Counted from the stretch's first letter, positions 29,842-39,380 are shown. The stretch: 39,522 nt of DNA from Acetobacteraceae bacterium (GCA_025452005.1 JANWJK010000139.1:1-39522), one strand, 5' to 3'. Notes: generated by a model from the sequence alone, not told the origin. Numbers and translations are program-made.

Positions 29842-30753
29842 TCAGAGCCGCTTGGCGAGCCGCGGGTCCAGCGCGTCGCGCAGCCCGTCGCCCAGCAGGT
29901 TCACCGACAGCACGGTGATGCACAGGAAGATCGCCGGGAAGAACACGATGTAGGGCTTCACCTGCCAGAGCGCCCTGCCCTCGGCCATGATGTTGCCCCA
30001 GCTTGGAATGATCGGCGGCGTGCCGGCGCCGATGAACGACAGCGACGCCTCGATGATCATCGCCGATGCGCAGATGAAGGTGGCGTTCACCATCAGCGGT
30101 GCCAGCGTGTTGGGCAGGATGTGCTTGACGATGATCATCGGCAGCCGCGTGCCGGACGCCACCGCGGCTTCCACGAACGGCTGCTCGCGCAGGCTGAGCA
30201 CCACGCCGCGGATCAGCCGCGAGACGCGCGGGAACTCCGCCACGCTGATGGCGATGACGACGTTCTGCACCGAGGCCCGCGTCAGCGCCATCAGCGCGAT
30301 GGCCAGCAGGATCGACGGGATCGACATCAATCCGTCCATCACCCGCATCATGATCGCATCGGCGCCGCGGATGAATCCCGAGACCAGGCCGATGAAAGTA
30401 CCGAGAATCGACGCGACCGCGGCAACCGCGAAGCCGACGATGAGCGAGATACGCGCGCCATAGATCACGCGGGAATACACATCGCGGCCCAGCATGTCGG
30501 TGCCGAACCAGTACTGCGCCGAGGGCTCGCGAGTGCGCTTGGCCGGCGCCAGCGCGGTCGGATCGACCGTGCCGAGATATGGCGCCAGGATCGCGATCAG
30601 GACCATAACGAGCAGCAAGGTCCCGCCGAGCACGATGGTGGGATTGCGCCGGACGAAGGTCATCACCCTGCCGCGCTGCCTGACCGGCGGCAGGACGTCG
30701 GCGAGCGCCGGCGCGGCGGCGTAGCCGGACTGCGTTGTGGTTGCAGAGCTCAT
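29842..30753 (-). CDS. ABC transporter permease (OppC/DppC-like)
   Basis: [74 protein letters not shown]. Confidence 0.95.
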   Translation of the reverse strand: MSSATTTQSGYAAAPALADVLPPVRQRGRVMTFVRRNPTIVLGGTLLLVMVLIAILAPYLGTVDPTALAPAKRTREPSAQYWFGTDMLGRDVYSRVIYGARISLIVGFAVAAVASILGTFIGLVSGFIRGADAIMMRVMDGLMSIPSILLAIALMALTRASVQNVVIAISVAEFPRVSRLIRGVVLSLREQPFVEAAVASGTRLPMIIVKHILPNTLAPLMVNATFICASAMIIEASLSFIGAGTPPIIPSWGNIMAEGRALWQVKPYIVFFPAIFLCITVLSVNLLGDGLRDALDPRLAKRL

Positions 30754-30777
30754 GCGGAGACTCTCATCCTTTCGCCA

Positions 30778-31719
30778 TCAGTAGCGGATCCTCGGGTCGA
30801 ACACGGTGTACAGCAGATCGACGGCGAGATTCACCAGGACATAGGACACGCTGAACAGCAGCACGACTCCCTGGATCACCGGATAATCGCGGCGCAGGAT
30901 CGCATCGACCGTCAGCCGTCCCAGGCCGGGAATGGCGAACACGCTCTCGGTGATGACCGCACCGCCGATCAGCAATGCGACGCCGTTGCCGATGATTGTG
31001 ACGATGGGCACCGCCGCATTCTTCAACGCATGGACGAACAACACGGTGCGCTGGCCGACACCCTTCGCCTTGGCCGTGCGCACATAGTCCTGGCTCAGCA
31101 CGTCGAGCATCGTCGCCCGCGTGATCCGCGCGAGCAGCGCGACGAAGATGAGGCCCAGCGCAATGGTGGGCAACGTCAGGTTGCGCAGGAACGGGACCAA
31201 TCCATCGCTCAGCGAGTGGAAGCCTTGCACCGGCAACCAGTCGAGCTGCAATGCGAAGATATACGCCAGGAGATAGCCCAGCACGAACACCGGCGTGGAG
31301 AAGCTGAACACCGCCAGCACCATCACGCCGCGGTCCAGCCAGGAGCCATGCTTCCATGCCGCCAGGACGCCCATCGGAATCGCCACCACGATTGAGAACA
31401 CGATGGTCAGAACCATCAGCGAGAGGGTCGGTTCGATGCGCTGCGCGATCATGTGGCTGACCGGCAGGTTGGTGAAGATCGAGGTGCCGAGATCGCCGTG
31501 GATGATCTGCCACAGCCACTCGCCGAACCGCACCAGGAACGGCCGGTCGAGGCCGAGCGAGGCACGGATGCGCTCGACATCGGCGGGCGTCGCCTGATCG
31601 CCGGCGATGATCGCCGCCGGGTCGCCCGGGGCCAGGTACAGCAGGCTGAACACGAAGAACGCAACGACAAGCATCACGGGGATGGTGGCCACGATGCGCC
31701 GGCTGGCGTAGGCAAACAT
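30778..31719 (-). CDS. ABC transporter permease (OppB/DppB-like)
   Basis: MFAYASRRIVATIPVMLVVAFFVFSLLYLAPGDPA, DYVRTAKAKGVGQRTVLFVHALKNAAVPIVTIIG, VNLAVDLLYTVFDPRIRY. Confidence 0.95.
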   Translation of the reverse strand: MFAYASRRIVATIPVMLVVAFFVFSLLYLAPGDPAAIIAGDQATPADVERIRASLGLDRPFLVRFGEWLWQIIHGDLGTSIFTNLPVSHMIAQRIEPTLSLMVLTIVFSIVVAIPMGVLAAWKHGSWLDRGVMVLAVFSFSTPVFVLGYLLAYIFALQLDWLPVQGFHSLSDGLVPFLRNLTLPTIALGLIFVALLARITRATMLDVLSQDYVRTAKAKGVGQRTVLFVHALKNAAVPIVTIIGNGVALLIGGAVITESVFAIPGLGRLTVDAILRRDYPVIQGVVLLFSVSYVLVNLAVDLLYTVFDPRIRY

Positions 31720-31956
31720 TCGGTCGCGTCTCCGATCAGCCGAAAATCAGGCCAGGGATGCCGGTTGACAACACAGCAAGAACAATGCCAGCGCGCAAGA
31801 AATTGCGCCAACGTTTCATCCGCCGCAGCCTCCTCGTCACCATGAATGGCACAGTCCGGTCCCAGCACCGGCACGCCAGCCTGCCCCAGCCCCGTGCGAA
31901 AGACCAGCACTCTATTGGCAGTGGTCAAACCAGCCGGCTTTCGCTACTGACCCCCG

Positions 31957-32412
31957 ATGCACGGAATGCTGCTTCGCATCGCCACCCAGCTCCCGCCGCC
32001 CGCGCGGCAATTCGCATCGCCGGCGCGCATCGCCACGCTGGTCCAGTTCCTGATGTTCGGCACCGTCGGAACCGTCGGCTTCCTGGTCGACACCGCGACA
32101 GTGTACGCCCTCCGCCGATCACTCGGGCTGTATGTCGCCGGCATGGCCGCCTATCTCGTGGCCGCCTCTGTCACCTGGATCCTGAACCGGGTGTGGACCT
32201 TCCGCGGCCTGGGCGACGGTCCGGTGCATCGCCAATGGGCACGCTTCCTCGTCGTCAATCTCGGAGGCCTGGTGCTGAACCGCGGCACCTACGCGCTGCT
32301 GGTCACCTTCGTGCCGCTCTGCGCCGAGCAGCCGGTCTTCGCCACGGCCGCCGGTGCGGTCGCCGGCATGTTCGTGAACTTCACCCTGAACCGGACGATA
32401 GTATTCCGCTGA
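31957..32412 (+). CDS. GtrA family membrane protein
   Basis: VQFLMFGTVGTVGFLVDTATVYALRRSLG, ASVTWILNRVWTFRG, FVNFTLNRTIVFR. Confidence 0.9.
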   Translation: MHGMLLRIATQLPPPARQFASPARIATLVQFLMFGTVGTVGFLVDTATVYALRRSLGLYVAGMAAYLVAASVTWILNRVWTFRGLGDGPVHRQWARFLVVNLGGLVLNRGTYALLVTFVPLCAEQPVFATAAGAVAGMFVNFTLNRTIVFR

Positions 32413-32463
32413 CCCGACCGGATGAGCCATGCGCGTCGTGATGGTGGCGTTAACCGCTTGATC

Positions 32464-32486
32464 AGTTATTTGCGCGCCTAATAACT
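32464..32486. promoter_or_regulatory. 7-bp perfect inverted repeat upstream of the sugar transferase gene
   Basis: AGTTATT-TGCGCGCCT-AATAACT in the AT-richer 142-bp intergenic region. Confidence 0.35.
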
Positions 32487-32521
32487 ACCGAAAGTTGTAA
32501 TCAGGGCTGCGTCACAACCAA

Positions 32522-32550
32522 AACGCTTGCGACACCCTTTCGCAGGCGTT
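32522..32550. promoter_or_regulatory. hairpin immediately upstream of the sugar transferase start codon
   Basis: AACGCTTGCGA-CACCCTT-TCGCAGGCGTT (10/11 complementary, the exception a G-T wobble), ending 4 nt before ATG 32555. Confidence 0.5.
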
Positions 32551-32554
32551 CGGT

Positions 32555-33274
32555 ATGGCCACGTATCAGCCCACTGGCAGAGCATTCGGCAGAGCACTGC
32601 GGACCGCCGCCGATCTTGGCATTTCCTCCAACTTATCGACCCGGTCGGCGTTCTGGCCGATCGCCGGCTGGCGCGGCGCGGTCAAGCGGGCATTCGACAT
32701 CGTCTTCGCCCTGCTCGGGCTCATCGTGCTTGGCGTCCCGATGCTGGTGGTCGTCGCGATCATCCGCCTGGAAACCCCCGGCCCCGCGTTGTTCCGCCAG
32801 CGCCGCATCGGCTTCGCCAATGTCGGCTTCGAGATGTGGAAGTTCCGCACAATGCGCCAGCAGACGGCACGTCCAGCAGGGCTGCTGGTGCAGGCCACGC
32901 GGCACGACACGCGGGTCACGCGGTTCGGCGCCATCCTGCGCCGCACCTCGTTCGATGAGATGCCACAACTTTTCAACGTGCTGCGTGGCGACATGTCGCT
33001 GGTCGGTCCGCGGCCGCATGCCCCGGGCACCTGCGCCGGCGGCACGCCGTTCGAACTGGTCACGCCGCACTATCCGGCTCGCCATCGCGTTCGGCCAGGC
33101 GTGACCGGCCTCGCGCAGGTCCGTGGCTGGCGCGGCGAGACCGAGTCGGAGGAGAAGCTGCTCCGCCGGCTCGAGTGCGATCTGGAATACATCGCCACCT
33201 GGTCGCTGTGGCAGGACGCCGTGATCCTGGTGCGCACGGTCGCCCCGGTGCTGGCAATGCACAACGCGTACTGA
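32555..33274 (+). CDS. sugar transferase (polyprenyl-phosphate hexose-1-P transferase family)
   Basis: GAVKRAFDIVFALLGLIVLGVPMLVVVAIIRLETPGPALFRQRRIGFANVGFEMWKFRTMR, RRTSFDEMPQLFNVLRGDMSLVGPRPHAPG, RPGVTGLAQVRGWRGETE. Confidence 0.95.
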   Translation: MATYQPTGRAFGRALRTAADLGISSNLSTRSAFWPIAGWRGAVKRAFDIVFALLGLIVLGVPMLVVVAIIRLETPGPALFRQRRIGFANVGFEMWKFRTMRQQTARPAGLLVQATRHDTRVTRFGAILRRTSFDEMPQLFNVLRGDMSLVGPRPHAPGTCAGGTPFELVTPHYPARHRVRPGVTGLAQVRGWRGETESEEKLLRRLECDLEYIATWSLWQDAVILVRTVAPVLAMHNAY

Positions 33275-33287
33275 GCCTTGAAAGCGG

Positions 33288-34277
33288 ATGCACGGTGCCA
33301 TGCTGCACACACTGCCGGTTCGCGAACCCGATAGACTGAGCCGACCTGCCGGCTTCAGCGTGTCGGTGCTGATCCCCTGCTACAACGAGGAACTTGCCGT
33401 CGCGCGGGTGGTCAAGGGCTTCCGCGCCGCCCTGCCGGATGCGACCATCCTGGTGTACGACAACAACTCCTCGGACCACACCCGCCAGGCCGCACTCGGC
33501 GCCGGCGCATCGGTGCGCAGCGAAGCGCTGCAAGGCAAGGGGCACGTGGTCCGCCGCATGTTCGCCGACGTGGAGGCGGACATCTACCTGCTGGTGGATG
33601 GCGACGACACCTACGATCCCGCCGCCGCCCCCATCATGGTGCGCCAATTGATAGAGAATCAGCTCGACATGGTGACGGCAGTCCGCCTTCCAGCCGAACA
33701 CGAGGCCTATCGGCTCGGCCACCGCATCGGCAACCGAATGCTGAGCTATCTGGTCTGCCGTGTGTTCGGCAACCGGGTGAGCGACGTGCTGTCGGGCTAT
33801 CGGGTGTTCAGCCGGCGGTTCGTCAAATCCTTCCCGGCGCTCGCCGCGGGATTCGAGACCGAGACCGAATTCACCATCCACGCGCTCGAACTGAAGATGC
33901 CGATCGGCGAACTGACGACGAAATATCGCGGCCGCGCCGCCGGATCGCGGTCGAAGCTGCACACCTTCTCCGACGGGCTGCGCATCCTGCGGACCATCAT
34001 GATGCTGGTGAAGCAGGAACGGCCATTGCAGTCGTTCGGCCTCACCGGCGCGGTCCTGCTGGCCGCCGGGCTCGTTCTCGGTCTGCCGGTTGTGCTCCAG
34101 TTCCTGCACAGCGGCCTGGTGCCACGGCTCCCAACGGCCTTGCTGGCGACCGGACTGGTCCTGGCATCGTCGCTGTCGTTCGTCTGCGGCTTTGTGCTGG
34201 ACCAGGTGGCGCGCGGACGCCAGGAGCTGAAGCGGCTGGCCTATCTGTCGATCCCGGCCGTCGGCAGCGGCGGATGA
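33288..34277 (+). CDS. glycosyltransferase family 2 (polyprenyl-phosphate GT-like)
   Basis: FSVSVLIPCYNEELAVARVVKGFRAALPDATILVYDNNSSDHT, YLLVDGDDTYDPAAAPIMV, SDVLSGYRVFSRRFVKSFP; C-terminal TM segments. Confidence 0.92.
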   Translation: MHGAMLHTLPVREPDRLSRPAGFSVSVLIPCYNEELAVARVVKGFRAALPDATILVYDNNSSDHTRQAALGAGASVRSEALQGKGHVVRRMFADVEADIYLLVDGDDTYDPAAAPIMVRQLIENQLDMVTAVRLPAEHEAYRLGHRIGNRMLSYLVCRVFGNRVSDVLSGYRVFSRRFVKSFPALAAGFETETEFTIHALELKMPIGELTTKYRGRAAGSRSKLHTFSDGLRILRTIMMLVKQERPLQSFGLTGAVLLAAGLVLGLPVVLQFLHSGLVPRLPTALLATGLVLASSLSFVCGFVLDQVARGRQELKRLAYLSIPAVGSGG

Positions 34278-35314
34278 CCGCGCGTCACATTGCCGGCGCC
34301 GCCGGCCCGCCCGACGGCGCCTACGACGCCGATGTGGTGATCCTCTCGCTCGATCGCGCCGCGGAGACGGCGGCAGCGATCGGCTCGGCCTTGGCGCAGA
34401 CCGGTGTGTCGCGCCATGTGTTCATCGTCGACCAGGGTTCGCGGCCGGAGACTCTGGCCCGGCTCGCGGCTCTCGTCGCCGGACGACAGGACGCCACACT
34501 GCTGGCGCTCGACCGCAACCATGGCGTTGCCGGCGGGCGCAACCGTGGCTCGGCGCTCGGGCATGGCCGCGTCATCTTCGGCCTCGACAACGATGCCGAG
34601 TTCGCCGACGCCACCGTACTCGCCCGCGCCGTCGCCGCACTGGATGGCGACCCGACCCTCGCCGCGATCGGCTGCCGCATCCTGCTGCATTCGTGCGATG
34701 CGGACGACCTGTCGTCCTGGGGTTATCCCGCCAGTCTGCTCCCGCGTGCCGGCGAGTCATTCGATACGGTCACTTTCGTCGGCGCCGGGCACGCGATCCG
34801 CCGCGCGGCGTGGGACGGCTATGACGAAGTGCTGTTCTTCTGCTGGGAAGAATTCGAGTTCTGCCTGCGCGCGATCGAACGCGGTTGGCGCATCCGCTAC
34901 CGGGGCGACATCGCGGTGCGCCACAAGGTCTGCCCCGAGCGTCGGATCGCATGGTCCGGCACGCGCTGGTTCCACTTCGTGCGCAACCGGCTCTACATCG
35001 AGCGAAAATGGGGTGCCGGCTGGCTGTCGCTCGGGCCGCGCTTCGCGTTCTATCTGGTCAAGGGCATGCGCAATGGCCTGTTGTCGCAGACCCTCGGCGC
35101 GTGGAAAGCCGCGGTGCGGCTGTCGGCCGGGTCCTTGGCGATGCGGCGCTCGCCGGCGGCCCGCGACTATCTCCGGCTGCATGACGCGGCACATCGCGGT
35201 CCATGGATAAGCTATTTGTGGCGGGAATGTCGCGATGGGTTCCGCTTCGCTCAACCCCTCGCCAGCCGTTCTCGCAGCAGCAACGGCACGATCGCCGGAC
35301 AGTCCATCAGGTAA
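34274..35314 (+). CDS. glycosyltransferase family 2
   Basis: DADVVILSLDRAAETAAAIGSALAQTGVSRHVFIVDQGSRPETLARL, LDRNHGVAGGRNRGSALGHGRVIFGLDNDAEF; ATGA overlap with the preceding GT2. Confidence 0.9.
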   Translation: MTARHIAGAAGPPDGAYDADVVILSLDRAAETAAAIGSALAQTGVSRHVFIVDQGSRPETLARLAALVAGRQDATLLALDRNHGVAGGRNRGSALGHGRVIFGLDNDAEFADATVLARAVAALDGDPTLAAIGCRILLHSCDADDLSSWGYPASLLPRAGESFDTVTFVGAGHAIRRAAWDGYDEVLFFCWEEFEFCLRAIERGWRIRYRGDIAVRHKVCPERRIAWSGTRWFHFVRNRLYIERKWGAGWLSLGPRFAFYLVKGMRNGLLSQTLGAWKAAVRLSAGSLAMRRSPAARDYLRLHDAAHRGPWISYLWRECRDGFRFAQPLASRSRSSNGTIAGQSIR

Positions 35315-35979
35315 CGGCGCACCAGCCGCTTCGGATCGCAGCCAAGCCGGTGCAGCCACTCCAAACCGGCGTGCTGCATCCGGACCGGCGCGCGCCGTTG
35401 CGCGCCGGCGATGAATTCCAGGCTCGCGCCGATGCAGAGCCCGGTGCCGGTGGCACAGCCGGTTGCCTGGATGGCCGCCGCCAGTGCCTCCTGCCGCGGC
35501 GAGCCCACCGCGAGGAAGACCAAGCGTGCCGGATGCGCCAGCACGAACTCGACTGCTGCCTGCAACGCCGCCGGATCGCGTTCGAAGCCACGTGGTGGAT
35601 CGAGGTGAGCCGGCGGTGCCAGGCCACAACGCGCGACCAACGCCGGCAGCCATCGCGGCGACAGCCCGACAATGGTGATGCGCTCGCCTGCCGTCAGATG
35701 CCGTGCCAACAGCAGCGCGGTGAGGTCGCTGCCCGGCGCAACACGCGGCGCCGGCAACCCGACCAGACGCGCCACCAGCGCGACCACACGCGAATCCAAC
35801 AGCCGCAGCATCGCGTTCTGGTACAGCGGTCGCCGTTCCGGCCGGCGATGCATTCGCACCAGATGATCGGCGTTCGGCGTGGTCACATAGCCGAACGGCT
35901 CGGACGCGGACCGACATGCCAGCGTACCCGCGGCGGCGACGGCATCCAGATCGGCAAACTCCAGGCCCAGCAACTGCAC
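35251..35979 (-). CDS. WecG/TagA/CpsF family glycosyltransferase
   Basis: QLLGLEFADLDAVAAA...FGYVTTPNADHLVRMHRRPERRPLYQNAMLRLLDSRVVALVARLVG, VFLAVGSPRQEALAAAI, CIGASLEFIAGAQRRAPVRMQHAGLEWLHRLGCDPKRLVRRYL. GTG 35979 preferred over ATG 36060, which would overlap the next gene. Confidence 0.92.
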   Translation of the reverse strand: MQLLGLEFADLDAVAAAGTLACRSASEPFGYVTTPNADHLVRMHRRPERRPLYQNAMLRLLDSRVVALVARLVGLPAPRVAPGSDLTALLLARHLTAGERITIVGLSPRWLPALVARCGLAPPAHLDPPRGFERDPAALQAAVEFVLAHPARLVFLAVGSPRQEALAAAIQATGCATGTGLCIGASLEFIAGAQRRAPVRMQHAGLEWLHRLGCDPKRLVRRYLMDCPAIVPLLLRERLARG

Positions 35980-36011
35980 GGCGATACCGTGCAGCCATGA
36001 GGTTAAGATAC

Positions 36012-37055
36012 CTATGACGATGCGACCGCCTTCGTCAGCACGTCGGCAGCGTGCCGGCACTGCGCCGCATCGACAGTGAGATGCGTCACCGCACGCACCG
36101 TGCGTGCCGCGAACGCCGAGACCAGCACGCCATGCTCCTGCGCACGCCGCACCACGGTCGCGGCATCCGGCAGCGGCTCGGGAACCCGAAAGATCACGAT
36201 GTTGCTCTGCACGGTCGCGAGGTCGATCTCCACCGGCGTATCCGCCAGCCGCTCCGCCAGAACCCGCGCGTTCGCATGGTCCTCGGCCAGCCGCCCGATA
36301 TTGTTGTCGAGCGCGTACAGACCCGCCGCGGCCAGAATGCCCGACTGGCGCATCGCGCCGCCGAACATGCGCCGCGCCCGCACCGCGCGCACCATGTCGG
36401 TCGCGCGTCCCGCGATCACGCTGCCCACCGGGCAGCCAAGGCCTTTCGACAGCGCCACCGACACCACGTCGAACGGCGCCGCAAGCTCGGACAGCGACAG
36501 CCCGGTCGCCACCGCCGTGTTGAACAGCCGCGCGCCATCCAGATACGTCGCCACGCCCAACTCGCGCGCCGCGGCGCAGATCGCCACTGCATCATCTTGC
36601 GGGAACACCACCCCACCACCGCGGTTGTGGGTGTTCTCGACCGCCACCAGCGTAGTCGGCGGAAAGATGATGTGGCCAGGCGGCTTGAACGCGGCGCGCA
36701 GGTCCACCGCGGTGAACAGCCCGCCGCGCCCGACCACGGTGAACTGCACGCCGGAATTCGCCGCCGCCGCGCCAGACTCGTGCCAGACGATGTGCGCCTC
36801 GTCGCCCACCACCACATCGTCGCCCGGCCGCGTCAGCTGCTTCAGGCCGATCTGGTTCGCCATCGTGCCGCTCGGGACGAAGATCGCCGCCTCCTTGCCG
36901 AGCAGTGCGGCGATCCGCTCCTGCAGCGCGCGGACGGTCGGGTCCTCGCCGTACTGGTCGTCGCCCACTGGCGCGCTCGCCATCGCCGCGCGCATAGCAT
37001 CGGAGGGCAGGGTCACCGTGTCAGAGCGCAGGTCGATCCGTTGCATGGGCTGCAC
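36012..37055 (-). CDS. ltaE: low-specificity L-threonine aldolase family protein
   Basis: [98 protein letters not shown]. Confidence 0.93.
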   Translation of the reverse strand: MQPMQRIDLRSDTVTLPSDAMRAAMASAPVGDDQYGEDPTVRALQERIAALLGKEAAIFVPSGTMANQIGLKQLTRPGDDVVVGDEAHIVWHESGAAAANSGVQFTVVGRGGLFTAVDLRAAFKPPGHIIFPPTTLVAVENTHNRGGGVVFPQDDAVAICAAARELGVATYLDGARLFNTAVATGLSLSELAAPFDVVSVALSKGLGCPVGSVIAGRATDMVRAVRARRMFGGAMRQSGILAAAGLYALDNNIGRLAEDHANARVLAERLADTPVEIDLATVQSNIVIFRVPEPLPDAATVVRRAQEHGVLVSAFAARTVRAVTHLTVDAAQCRHAADVLTKAVASS

Positions 37056-37064
37056 CTTCCGTGG

Positions 37065-37856
37065 TCAGCGCCAGGCGAGCAGCAGTCGCTCCGCCCGGCC
37101 GATCAGCCACGATACCGCAAGCCCGAGCAGCGACAACACGACGATGCCCGCCAGCAGGTTGTCGGTGTCGTAGAGATTGCCGGCCGACAGCACGAAGGCG
37201 CCGATGCCGCGTTCCGCGCCGATCATCTCGGCCGCGACCAGCAGCACGATGGCGATCGAGGTGGTGACGCGGAAGCCGCTGAGGATCGCCGGCAGCGCTG
37301 CCGGCAGCACCACCTTGCGCACGATGGATGCGTGCGACAGCCCGAAGCTCTGGGCCATGCGGATCAGCGAGCGCGGCACGTTGTCCACGCCGCCAGCGGT
37401 GGCGATCACGGTGGGGAAGAAGACGCCGAACGCCAGGGTGGCGATCTTGGAACCCTCGCCGATGCCGAACCAGATGATGAACAGCGGCACCAGCGCGATC
37501 TTCGGGATCGGGAACAGCGCCGAGACCACCGCCATGCCCGGCGAGCGCAGCAGCGACGAAAGTCCGACCGCGAGGCCAAGCCCGATACCGAATACCGTGC
37601 CGACGATCCAGCCGATCGCCAGTCGCGCCAGCGATGCGGACAGATGCTTCCAAAGTTCGCCGCTGATGGTCAGCCGGTAGAGCGCCACCGCGATGTTCGC
37701 CGGCGCCGGCAGGAACAGCGTTGGGATCAGGCCGAGCGAATCGCCGATCTGCCATAGCGCCACCAGGCCGAGCAGCGTCGCGGCGCCAGCCATAGGCAGG
37801 TTGCGCGGTGCGAAGCCGCCGCCGCGGAACGGGACGGTGCCGGCCACCTCATGCAT
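37065..37856 (-). CDS. ABC transporter permease, SsuC/TauC/nitrate type
   Basis: HLSASLARLAIGWIVGTVFGIGLGLAVGLSS, FPIPKIALVPLFIIWFGIGEGSKIATLAFGVFFPTVIAT, LPAALPAILSGFRVTTSIAIVLLVAAEMIGAERGIGAFVLSAG. Confidence 0.93.
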   Translation of the reverse strand: MHEVAGTVPFRGGGFAPRNLPMAGAATLLGLVALWQIGDSLGLIPTLFLPAPANIAVALYRLTISGELWKHLSASLARLAIGWIVGTVFGIGLGLAVGLSSLLRSPGMAVVSALFPIPKIALVPLFIIWFGIGEGSKIATLAFGVFFPTVIATAGGVDNVPRSLIRMAQSFGLSHASIVRKVVLPAALPAILSGFRVTTSIAIVLLVAAEMIGAERGIGAFVLSAGNLYDTDNLLAGIVVLSLLGLAVSWLIGRAERLLLAWR

Positions 37857-37859
37857 GCG

Positions 37860-38897
37860 TCAGGCGATGTCGCCCAACCGATAGAACCGCGCCGCCGTAC
37901 CATGGAACAACGCCGCCTTCTCGGCATCCGAGCAACCGGCGGCAAGCCGCTTGAACGCATTCCAGACGACTGGGTAGCTGCACATCCCCTTGTCCACCGG
38001 GAAGTTGCTCTCGAACATGCAGCGGTCGGCACCGAAGGCTTCGATGCAGGTCTCCATGAACGGACGCCATGCCGTCGCGAGTTCGCCCGACGAAGGCGGC
38101 AGCACCTGCTCATGAAAGGCGAAGCCGCGGATCGTCATCGCCTGGCCGCCCAGCTTCAGCACCACGTTCGGGCAGCGCGCAAGCTCGCGCAGGTCGCGCT
38201 GCCAGGCGGCGAAGGTTTCCTGCGGGTGCTCGCGATACGGACCGATGCAGATCGGTCCCCCGCAGTGGTTGGCGCAGATCGGCTGATCGGGGAACGCGCG
38301 CGCCAGATCGATCACCTGCGGCAACTGCGGATGATAGAACGAGCATTCGTAGGTCAGGCCGAACCTGTGCAGCCGGCCGAGCCCGGTGCGGAACGCCGGA
38401 TCCAGCAACAGCCCCTGCGTCGCGGGCGTGGCGGTGGTCAAGATCACCGCCGGATCCCACCCGGCGCTCTGGCGGATACCCTTGAAGCGGCTGCCGCCGG
38501 CTTCGATGTGCGCCTCCAGCACGCGATCGACCGCGTCGCCCAGCCGGAAGTCGCAGTAGCCGACGATGCCGGCACAGGCGCGCACGCCGGCAGCCTCCGC
38601 TTGCGCGGCCACGCCGGCAACGTATTCGGTCTCGCCCACCGGATGGAGTTCCGCCGGTCCGTCCGTGCGATAGGCGAAGCCGCACTGAATGAACACCGTG
38701 GCCCGCAAATTGTGGCCGGATGCGAGATCGGCGCGCAGCTCGTCGAGCAGATAGCGCCCGTTGCGCTCCCACAGGTGATGGTGCGCATCGACGATCGGCA
38801 GAGCCGGCTCGACGATGTCCTCGCGCAGCTTCGCGAGCCAGGTGTCGTTGACGTGCGGATGCGGATAGGCCTGGGGTTTCCCGATCGTCGCGCTCAT
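37860..38897 (-). CDS. amidohydrolase family protein (COG3618-like TIM-barrel hydrolase/lactonase)
   Basis: LPIVDAHHHLWERNGRYLLDEL, ANHCGGPICIGPYREHPQETFAAWQRDLRELARCPNVVLKLGGQAM, FGADRCMFESNFPVDKGMCSYPVVWNAFKRL; start MSATIGKPQAYPHPHVNDTWL. Confidence 0.92.
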   Translation of the reverse strand: MSATIGKPQAYPHPHVNDTWLAKLREDIVEPALPIVDAHHHLWERNGRYLLDELRADLASGHNLRATVFIQCGFAYRTDGPAELHPVGETEYVAGVAAQAEAAGVRACAGIVGYCDFRLGDAVDRVLEAHIEAGGSRFKGIRQSAGWDPAVILTTATPATQGLLLDPAFRTGLGRLHRFGLTYECSFYHPQLPQVIDLARAFPDQPICANHCGGPICIGPYREHPQETFAAWQRDLRELARCPNVVLKLGGQAMTIRGFAFHEQVLPPSSGELATAWRPFMETCIEAFGADRCMFESNFPVDKGMCSYPVVWNAFKRLAAGCSDAEKAALFHGTAARFYRLGDIA

Positions 38898-38924
38898 CGC
38901 ACGTCTCCTTGCCTGCGCGGGTTT

Positions 38925-38954
38925 GTCATTGTGGGCGAAGCGAAGCAATCCCCA
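38925..38954. repeat. single diverged arm of the 2678-2763 repeat family
   Basis: GTCATTGTGGGCGAAGCGAAGCAATCCCCA versus GTCATTGCGAGCGAAGCGAAGCAATCTCGG at 2679; no matching right arm seen. Confidence 0.6.
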
Positions 38955-39183
38955 CCGGAATAGGACGCCGTGTGTTGCAGCGCGATGGCAACCAGTTCTC
39001 TCTTCGCAGCGTCGGCGCGTGCAGCCTCGCTGAGTTGAGTGTAGGTGATTTCGGCAGCATGCAACGGTGAGTATGGGTACGTGTTCGCCGGGCAAGACGA
39101 GAATGCCACCTTATCATGCCGCTTCGTGCCATCAGTCATTACCTCGGTAACCATCCGTTCGTGGCGTTGCGAAGGAAGATTTG

Positions 39184-39307
39184 AAACGCAGATGCAAGCA
39201 GATGCACGCGAAACACGCGGATGGCGGCCATGCCGTGGCGCGGCCTGAGGCTCAATATCGTACCGAAACATCTGCGTGCTCGGCGTGCATCTGCCCGCAT
39301 TTGCGTT
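39184..39307. repeat. about 40-bp-arm imperfect inverted repeat with about 45-nt loop, third family
   Basis: Left AAACGCAGATGCAAGCAGATGCACGCGAAACACGCGGATG (39184-39223); right CATCTGCGTGCTCGGCGTGCATCTGCCCGCATTTGCGTT (39269-39307), its imperfect reverse complement. Confidence 0.85.
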
Positions 39308-39380
39308 AAATGCTTTCTTTGCCGCAGCGCCACAGCCGCTGATGGTATGAAATTATTCCTTGACAGCGCCTCTCGTTTGT

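Noticed and set aside
31674-31928. Small ORFs on both strands between OppB and GtrA
   Set aside because: No RBS or domain support; GCGCAA-GAAA-TTGCGC at 31793-31808 is a short hairpin that may be chance.
36051-37757. 568-aa + strand ORF
   Set aside because: Antisense to the threonine aldolase and permease genes; no domain signature.
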